The notes beneath the pieces were generated by a model. That model was not told where the DNA came from. It saw nothing but the letters and a program-made list of their open reading frames with translations, and ran no database searches. Below, one piece after another: positions 58,290 through 64,000 of a stretch of 64,000 nucleotides of DNA. Both the position numbers and the translations under genes were made by a program. Location of the stretch: the NCBI GenBank assembly GCA_902566705.1, contig CACFJT010000003.1, positions 59,286-123,285 on the forward strand. The letters are read 5' to 3'. The stretch's first letter is position 1. Each line of letters begins with the position of its first letter. This stretch comes from an uncultured Pelagibacteraceae bacterium (GTDB taxonomy: Bacteria; Pseudomonadota; Alphaproteobacteria; Pelagibacterales; Pelagibacteraceae).

Positions 58290-59345
58290 ATGGCAAATAT
58301 AAAATTTACAGGTGTACATAAATCTTTTGGTTCAAATAAAATTATTACTGATTTTAATCTTTTAGGAAAAGAAGATGAGTTTCTTGTTCTTGTTGGACCA
58401 TCAGGATGTGGAAAATCAACATTACTAAGAATGATTGCTGGATTAGAAAAAATTGATGAAGGTGAAATTTTTATTAATGACCAAAAAATAAACGAACTTC
58501 ATCCATCAAAGCGTCAAACTGCAATGGTTTTTCAATCTTATGCACTTTACCCTCATATGAATGTTTATGAAAATATGTCGTTCGGTTTAAAAATAGAAAA
58601 AAGACCAAAAGAAGAAATCAATACTAAAGTTACGCAAGCGGCAAAAATTCTAAAAATTGAAGAACTTCTTGAGAGGAAACCAAAACAATTGTCTGGAGGT
58701 CAAAGGCAAAGGGTTGCAATAGGAAGAGCTATTACGAGAAATCCAAAGATATTCTTATTCGATGAACCATTATCAAATTTGGATGCAGCTTTAAGGGCTG
58801 AAATGAGAGTAGAAATATCAAAATTACACAATCAAATAAAAACCAACATGATATATGTTACTCATGATCAGGTTGAAGCTATGACTTTAGCAGATAGAAT
58901 AGTTATTCTAAATCAAGGTAATATTGAGCAGGTAGGAACTCCTGAAGAAATTTATAACGACCCTGCAAACATTTTTGTGGCTCAATTTATTGGTACACCC
59001 AAAATGAATATTTTAGAAATTGATGAAAAAAACGTAATTTCTGATAATAAAATTAAGTTATTAGGTAATGATATTATTTTTGATAATTTAAAACTCAATA
59101 AATCAAAACACTTTGTAGGTATTAGACCTGAACACTTAAAAGCAAATCAAGAAAATCAATTTACTTTTAATCCTGAGATTGAATTAATTGAAAACTTAGG
59201 TAACGAAAAAATTGCTTATATGAAAAAAGATGAACATCAATTAAGTGCCAAAATCCCAAGCAACATAGAAATTGGAAATAAAGTTGGATTTGATCTAAAT
59301 GACATTTTTATTTTTGACGAAAATGGAAAAAGGTTAAAATCTTAG
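58290..59345 (+). CDS. ABC transporter ATP-binding protein (MalK/UgpC type)
   Basis: GPSGCGKSTLLRMIAGLE, LSGGQRQRVAIGRAI, LFDEPLSNLDA. Confidence 0.95.
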   Translation: MANIKFTGVHKSFGSNKIITDFNLLGKEDEFLVLVGPSGCGKSTLLRMIAGLEKIDEGEIFINDQKINELHPSKRQTAMVFQSYALYPHMNVYENMSFGLKIEKRPKEEINTKVTQAAKILKIEELLERKPKQLSGGQRQRVAIGRAITRNPKIFLFDEPLSNLDAALRAEMRVEISKLHNQIKTNMIYVTHDQVEAMTLADRIVILNQGNIEQVGTPEEIYNDPANIFVAQFIGTPKMNILEIDEKNVISDNKIKLLGNDIIFDNLKLNKSKHFVGIRPEHLKANQENQFTFNPEIELIENLGNEKIAYMKKDEHQLSAKIPSNIEIGNKVGFDLNDIFIFDENGKRLKS

Positions 59346-59408
59346 CACAACTTCCAATTGACAAATTTCAATTTTTCCCCAATTTTTTGATATTTGCTAT
59401 GATACTAG

Positions 59409-59425
59409 CACATATCTGATATGTG
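59409..59425. promoter_or_regulatory. Operator-like perfect palindrome upstream of binding-protein gene
   Basis: CACATATC-T-GATATGTG, 17 bp, in the 143-bp gap before 59489. Confidence 0.6.
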
Positions 59426-59488
59426 ACAGTGAGTAGTTTGCGAAACATTCTCAAATTAATATAGTTTTATCTATAAATAGGAGGGGAA

Positions 59489-60820
59489 ATGAAAAATATA
59501 ATAAGACTGTTTTGCGTAATATCTTTTTTTATTTCAAGTATTGTTTACGCAGACATAAAGTTTTGGACAACAGAAGTTCAGCCTGCCCGAATGGCTAAGC
59601 AAGAGGAAATGGCAAAAGCTTTTGAAGCTAAAACAGGAATTAAAGTAGAGGTGATCCCAGTAGAAGAAAAAGATTTGGGAACTAGAGCTACAGCAGCTGC
59701 TGCCGCAGGTGATTTACCAGATGTGATCTACCACACTCTACAATATGTATTACCATGGGCTGAAGCAGGAATTTTAGATGTAGATGCTAACAATGCTGTT
59801 GTTAAAGACCTAGGTAAAGACACATTTGCACCAGGTGCACTTAACATGGCTAAAAAGGGTTCAAAGATTGCAGCTGTTCCAGTTGATGGATGGACTCAAA
59901 TGGTTGTTTATAGAAAAGACCTTTTTGATAATGCAGATTTAGCTCCACCAACAAGTTATGCAAACATTGTTGCTGCGGTTGAAAAATTATCAAAACAAAA
60001 TGGCATGTTTGGTTTTGTTGCTGCTACAAAAACCGATGAAAATTTCATGAGTCAGGTTTTAGAGCATGTTCTTTTAGCAAATGGTGTTAATATTGTTAAA
60101 AAAGGTGGTATCAAGAAACAAGGTAAGAAACTAAAGGAAGCATTAGAGTTTTATAAAGTAATTGCTAAAGCAAGTCCTCCAGGAGAATTATACTGGAAAC
60201 AGTCTAGAGCACTTTACTTTGCAGGTAAAACTCCAATGATAATTTGGTCTCCATTTATAATGGATGAACTTGCTGGTTTAAGAGACTCAGCTCCACCAAC
60301 AATTAACAGTGATCCAACGTCACCTGAACTTGCATCTAAAACTGGTTTCATTACTAATTTTAGTGGGCCTAGTAATAAAAAAGGTGCTGCATGGGCAGAT
60401 ATTAGATACTTTGGCATAACAGCTGATGCTGATACAGATGAAGCTAAACAATTTGTCATGTATTCTATGGACGAAGGTTACGCAAGCACGCTATCCATTG
60501 CTCCAGAGGGTAAATTTCCAGTAAGAAGAGGAAATTCAAGTGACCCTGAGGCTTTCACGAAAGCTTGGAGTAAACTACCTGTAGGAGTTGATAGAAAAGC
60601 TCCTTTATCAGATCTTTATGACCCAGATGTTATAAATAATATAGTAGCTGGTCTAGATACTGCAAATAGATGGGGTGTTAAAGAAGGCGAACTATCAAGA
60701 GCATCAAAAGTCATAAATTCTCAATTTATAAACAGAATCACTAGACTTTATATAGATGATCAAATTGATGTTGATGAGGCTGTTAAAATGATTAACGACT
60801 CATTAGCTAAATTCAAATAA
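59489..60820 (+). CDS. Sugar-type ABC transporter substrate-binding protein
   Basis: Signal peptide; KFWTTEVQPARMAKQEEMAKAFEAKTGIKVEVIPV. Confidence 0.92.
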   Translation: MKNIIRLFCVISFFISSIVYADIKFWTTEVQPARMAKQEEMAKAFEAKTGIKVEVIPVEEKDLGTRATAAAAAGDLPDVIYHTLQYVLPWAEAGILDVDANNAVVKDLGKDTFAPGALNMAKKGSKIAAVPVDGWTQMVVYRKDLFDNADLAPPTSYANIVAAVEKLSKQNGMFGFVAATKTDENFMSQVLEHVLLANGVNIVKKGGIKKQGKKLKEALEFYKVIAKASPPGELYWKQSRALYFAGKTPMIIWSPFIMDELAGLRDSAPPTINSDPTSPELASKTGFITNFSGPSNKKGAAWADIRYFGITADADTDEAKQFVMYSMDEGYASTLSIAPEGKFPVRRGNSSDPEAFTKAWSKLPVGVDRKAPLSDLYDPDVINNIVAGLDTANRWGVKEGELSRASKVINSQFINRITRLYIDDQIDVDEAVKMINDSLAKFK

Positions 60821-60833
60821 TTTAATTATAATA

Positions 60834-60865
60834 AAAAAGCGGATAATATTAATTATCCGCTTTTT
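60834..60865 (+). terminator. Terminator-grade hairpin abutting downstream permease start codon
   Basis: AAAAAGCGGATAAT-ATTA-ATTATCCGCTTTTT, 14-bp perfect stem, 4-nt loop; next base is the A of ATG at 60866. Confidence 0.9.
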
Positions 60866-62125
60866 ATGAATGATACTTTAGCAAATACAGAAAAAAAAAC
60901 TGCATACATATTAACTCTACCTGCAGTCCTTTTAGTTTTTGCAATAATTCTTTTTCCAATTTTTGCAAATGTTTGGATCAGCTTTAAAGAAGTTGAATTA
61001 AAAGATATAAGAATTCCTGAACCAAGAGCAAAAAAAATTGTAAAATCTATCTCTGACGAGCATTCTAAAATAAAAATATTATATAAATTAAGAAATAGCT
61101 CATTACTTCAAGAAATCAGAGATGTTTCATTTAAAGATAATTTTCCAAAAAATTTTGAAATTGAAAATTTGGATTCAAGATGTGAATATAAAAAATCCTC
61201 ATTAAAATGTGACTTTGGCAATTGGCCAGCTAAATATAAGGAAAATTTTCAAGTAATTTTTTCGACAAATGATGGATCAAAGATTGATAAAAAAAGCCTT
61301 AAATCAATTAAACCAAAACTAGATGGGAAATCGGATAATATTTTACTTAATACTAATTTTACTCTCAAAAACTTTAAAAAAGTTTTATTTGAGAATGAAT
61401 TTGTAGATTTACTACTTACAACTTTTTATTACACATTTTTTGGAACTGTTGGCTCTATTGTTTTTGGTATTTTAACTGCTCAAATGGTTAACCAAAAATT
61501 TTATGGAAGAACCTTTATGAGAAGTGTTTTACTTTTCCCATACGTTGCTCCGGTTGTTGCTTTAGCTTACACTTGGGAACTTCTATTAGACCCAAATAGC
61601 GGGACACTAAATAGTTTGTTATTAAATTATCAAATTATTGAAACTCCAATAAATTTACTTGGACAAAAATACATTGAAATTGGTGTTTTTGGTTTTGATT
61701 TTAAATTAAGATTAGCACTTACAACAGTTATAATGTTCGAAATTTGGAGGTATTTCCCTTTAGCTTTTTTATTTATTCTTGCAAGACTTCAAGCAATACC
61801 AAAAGAATTATATGAGGCTGCTGATGTTGATGGTGCCAGTCCTTTTCAAAAGTTTTTCAAAATTACACTTCCTCAAATTACTGCAGTAATTTCAATTCTT
61901 TTTATGATTAGATTTATATGGAATTTTAATAAATTTGAGGATGTTTTTTTATTAACAGGAGGCGCATCTGGAACAAGAACTTTACCAATAAATGTATATC
62001 AGCAAGGTTTCGCAATATCAGATATTGGAATGGGCTCAGCTGTTTCGATAGTAATTGTTGTATTGCTTTTAATGTTTATGTTTTTTTATTTCAGACTTTT
62101 AGGAAAGAGGGTAGATGAGAATTAA
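60866..62125 (+). CDS. Sugar-type ABC transporter permease (MalF-like)
   Basis: ELYEAADVDGASPFQKFFKITLPQI EAA loop; large insert after TM1. Confidence 0.92.
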   Translation: MNDTLANTEKKTAYILTLPAVLLVFAIILFPIFANVWISFKEVELKDIRIPEPRAKKIVKSISDEHSKIKILYKLRNSSLLQEIRDVSFKDNFPKNFEIENLDSRCEYKKSSLKCDFGNWPAKYKENFQVIFSTNDGSKIDKKSLKSIKPKLDGKSDNILLNTNFTLKNFKKVLFENEFVDLLLTTFYYTFFGTVGSIVFGILTAQMVNQKFYGRTFMRSVLLFPYVAPVVALAYTWELLLDPNSGTLNSLLLNYQIIETPINLLGQKYIEIGVFGFDFKLRLALTTVIMFEIWRYFPLAFLFILARLQAIPKELYEAADVDGASPFQKFFKITLPQITAVISILFMIRFIWNFNKFEDVFLLTGGASGTRTLPINVYQQGFAISDIGMGSAVSIVIVVLLLMFMFFYFRLLGKRVDEN

Positions 62126-63308
62126 GAACACAACTATATTTTCACTAATTTCTACCTTTTTCTTAATTTTTTTAATATCAATTTGGAAAATTTTAGCTAC
62201 GTTACAGGGTTTAAGTATCAATAGCTTTAACATAGAAATACTTTTCATTTTAGGATTTTTAATATCATTAGCTCACCTTGGAATAGGTAATAGAATTAAA
62301 TTAATTTATAAATCAATAATATTTTCATCTGTATTTGTTTTTTGTGATGGATATTTTATTCAAAAATTACCTATTTGGTATAATGTAGGTGTATTTTTAA
62401 TATTATATTTTTTTAGTTATAAAATTAGTAAATATAGTTTTAATGATTTACAGGAAGAGCACTCAACACAGGTAATTTTATTTGACTTTTTAACTTTATT
62501 TGGAATTTTATTTTTTTCTTTCGTAATATTATTTCCATTTTACATGATGTTAGTTACAAGTTTTAAGACACAGATTGCATTGTTAGTAAATCCTTTAGAT
62601 TTCAGCATTAACTTTGGTCAAGATATTAAAGATTTATTTAAATCCTACTTTGTTATTTTTAAATCCTATAAATTTGGAAAGTATATTTTGACTAGTACAA
62701 TCGTTTCTGTGGGCACAGTTATTATAACCCTTCTTTTTGCAATTCCTGCAGCTTACGCGGTTGCAAGATTGAATTTTTTTGGAAAAACATTTTTGTCTAC
62801 ATCCATACTTATAATATATATGTTTCCAGCAATTGTGCTTGTAATTCCACTTTACACAATTTTTAGTCAATTAGGATTACGAAATTCAATAGAGGGTTTA
62901 TTAATCGTGTATACAGCAACAACACTTCCAGTAGCCATTTATATGTTGCAAGGATACTTTAAGAGTATCCCAAAAGAATTAGAGGAAGCTGCAATACTAG
63001 ATAAATTAAGTTGGTTTGGAATTATAACAAAAATTATAATACCTCTAAGTATTCCTGCTATTTCATCTGTAGCATTATATGTATTTATGATTGCCTGGAA
63101 TGAGTTTTTGTTTTCTTTGATGTTTTTAGATAATCCAAATTCATTTACATTATCAAGAGCAATTCAATATTTAAGTGGAGACGCTGAAACCCCAAGGCAA
63201 TATTTAATGGCAGGATCAGTTGTGGTAACCTTACCTGTATTGTTTATTTTCGTTTACTTTGAAAAATATCTAGTTAGTGGTTTAACAGCAGGGAGTGTAA
63301 AGGGTTAA
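62115..63308 (+). CDS. Sugar-type ABC transporter permease (MalG-like) with N-terminal TM extension
   Basis: ELEEAAILDKLSWFGIITKIIIPLSIP EAA loop; about 110 extra N-terminal residues. Confidence 0.92.
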   Translation: MRIKNTTIFSLISTFFLIFLISIWKILATLQGLSINSFNIEILFILGFLISLAHLGIGNRIKLIYKSIIFSSVFVFCDGYFIQKLPIWYNVGVFLILYFFSYKISKYSFNDLQEEHSTQVILFDFLTLFGILFFSFVILFPFYMMLVTSFKTQIALLVNPLDFSINFGQDIKDLFKSYFVIFKSYKFGKYILTSTIVSVGTVIITLLFAIPAAYAVARLNFFGKTFLSTSILIIYMFPAIVLVIPLYTIFSQLGLRNSIEGLLIVYTATTLPVAIYMLQGYFKSIPKELEEAAILDKLSWFGIITKIIIPLSIPAISSVALYVFMIAWNEFLFSLMFLDNPNSFTLSRAIQYLSGDAETPRQYLMAGSVVVTLPVLFIFVYFEKYLVSGLTAGSVKG

Positions 63309-64000
63309 TGAAAGTTTCAATTAATCAAGCAAAAAGAACATTACTTGGTAATAGAAGAAAAGGATACACTTTGCCAACTAATAATAAACTTTACCCTGCT
63401 CAGTGGAATTGGGATTCAGGATTTATAGCTCTAGGATACTCTTACTTTAATTTAAACTTTGCATTAAAAGAAATTAACACATTATTAGACGGACAATGGA
63501 AAGATGGAATGGTACCACACATTTTATTTCATAACACAAAAACAAATTATTATCCAAATTACACTGCATGGAATTGTGGTAACAAAATTCATTCATCTGG
63601 AATAACTCAACCACCAATATTGGCAACGATTTTAAAAGAAATTTTAAATAAAAATAAAATTAATAAAACACAACTTTTAAATATAAAAAAAATAATTAAA
63701 AAAATTAAAAAATTCCATGAATGGTTAATTCAATTTAGAGATCCAAAAAAAACTGGTCTAGTTTCAATTTTACATCCTTGGGAGAGTGGATACGATAATT
63801 CTCCTTTATGGGATGAACCCATGAGCAAAGTAAAAATTGAAAAAAATATAAAATATAAAAGAGCTGATAACAAAGTTGTAAATCCAGATTATAGACCTCT
63901 TAATATAGATTACGATAGATATGTTACAATAAAAAATCATTTAAGAAAATTGAAATACAATCCAAAAAAAGTTTACAAATCCTCATTTTTTAACGTTGTA
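63308..64000 (+). CDS. GH63/MGH1-like glycoside hydrolase, 3' truncated by window edge
   Basis: Open frame to window end, absent from the supplied ORF track: MKVSINQAKRTLLGNRRKGYTLPTNNKLYPAQWNWDSGFIALGY...LLDGQWKDGMVPHILFHN...SILHPWESGYDNSPLWDEP. Confidence 0.8.
   Translation, partial: MKVSINQAKRTLLGNRRKGYTLPTNNKLYPAQWNWDSGFIALGYSYFNLNFALKEINTLLDGQWKDGMVPHILFHNTKTNYYPNYTAWNCGNKIHSSGITQPPILATILKEILNKNKINKTQLLNIKKIIKKIKKFHEWLIQFRDPKKTGLVSILHPWESGYDNSPLWDEPMSKVKIEKNIKYKRADNKVVNPDYRPLNIDYDRYVTIKNHLRKLKYNPKKVYKSSFFNVV

Noticed and set aside
1-64000. CRISPR array, prophage, transposon or toxin-antitoxin/defence island
   Set aside because: No spaced direct-repeat array, integrase, transposase, phage structural gene or recognisable defence gene seen on either strand.

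Overview
A 64 kb, very AT-rich, gene-dense chromosomal window. Median spacing is a few nt, with frequent ATGA/TAATG stop-start overlaps. Gene content and style look like a streamlined marine alphaproteobacterium of the SAR11/Pelagibacterales type (inferred; no marker gene or search used). No rRNA, tRNA, CRISPR, phage or transposon was recognised. Main modules, left to right: (1) truncated DddP-like M24 protein, mini APS-kinase/nucleotidyltransferase pair, 2OG-Fe(II) oxygenase, enoyl-CoA hydratase; (2) dimethylglycine/sarcosine dehydrogenase with etfB, etfA and ETF-QO; (3) hisI, folE, AcuI-like reductase, LysR; (4) iron ABC transporter behind tandem Fur-box-like palindromes; (5) AzlCD, persulfide-dioxygenase-like MBL protein, cytochrome b561/cytochrome c head-to-head pair; (6) sugar-acid island (UxaA, IlvD/Edd, TRAP, SDR, FAH, enolase superfamily, SMP-30) matching a non-phosphorylative fuconate-type pathway; (7) ppc, ccdA, GBBH-like dioxygenase, HisN-like, SMR pair, small barrel proteins, cysE-cysK; (8) two facing sugar-type ABC systems with one ATPase, a MetE-like protein, duplicated NTF2/SnoaL proteins, a bicupin and a GH63/MGH-like hydrolase running off the window end. 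The strongest non-coding signal is that all four substrate-binding-protein-to-permease junctions carry a strong hairpin. In the iron operon the hairpin loop is perfectly complementary to the sequence just upstream of the permease start codon, a candidate pseudoknot riboregulator, and also to the leader of the binding-protein gene.
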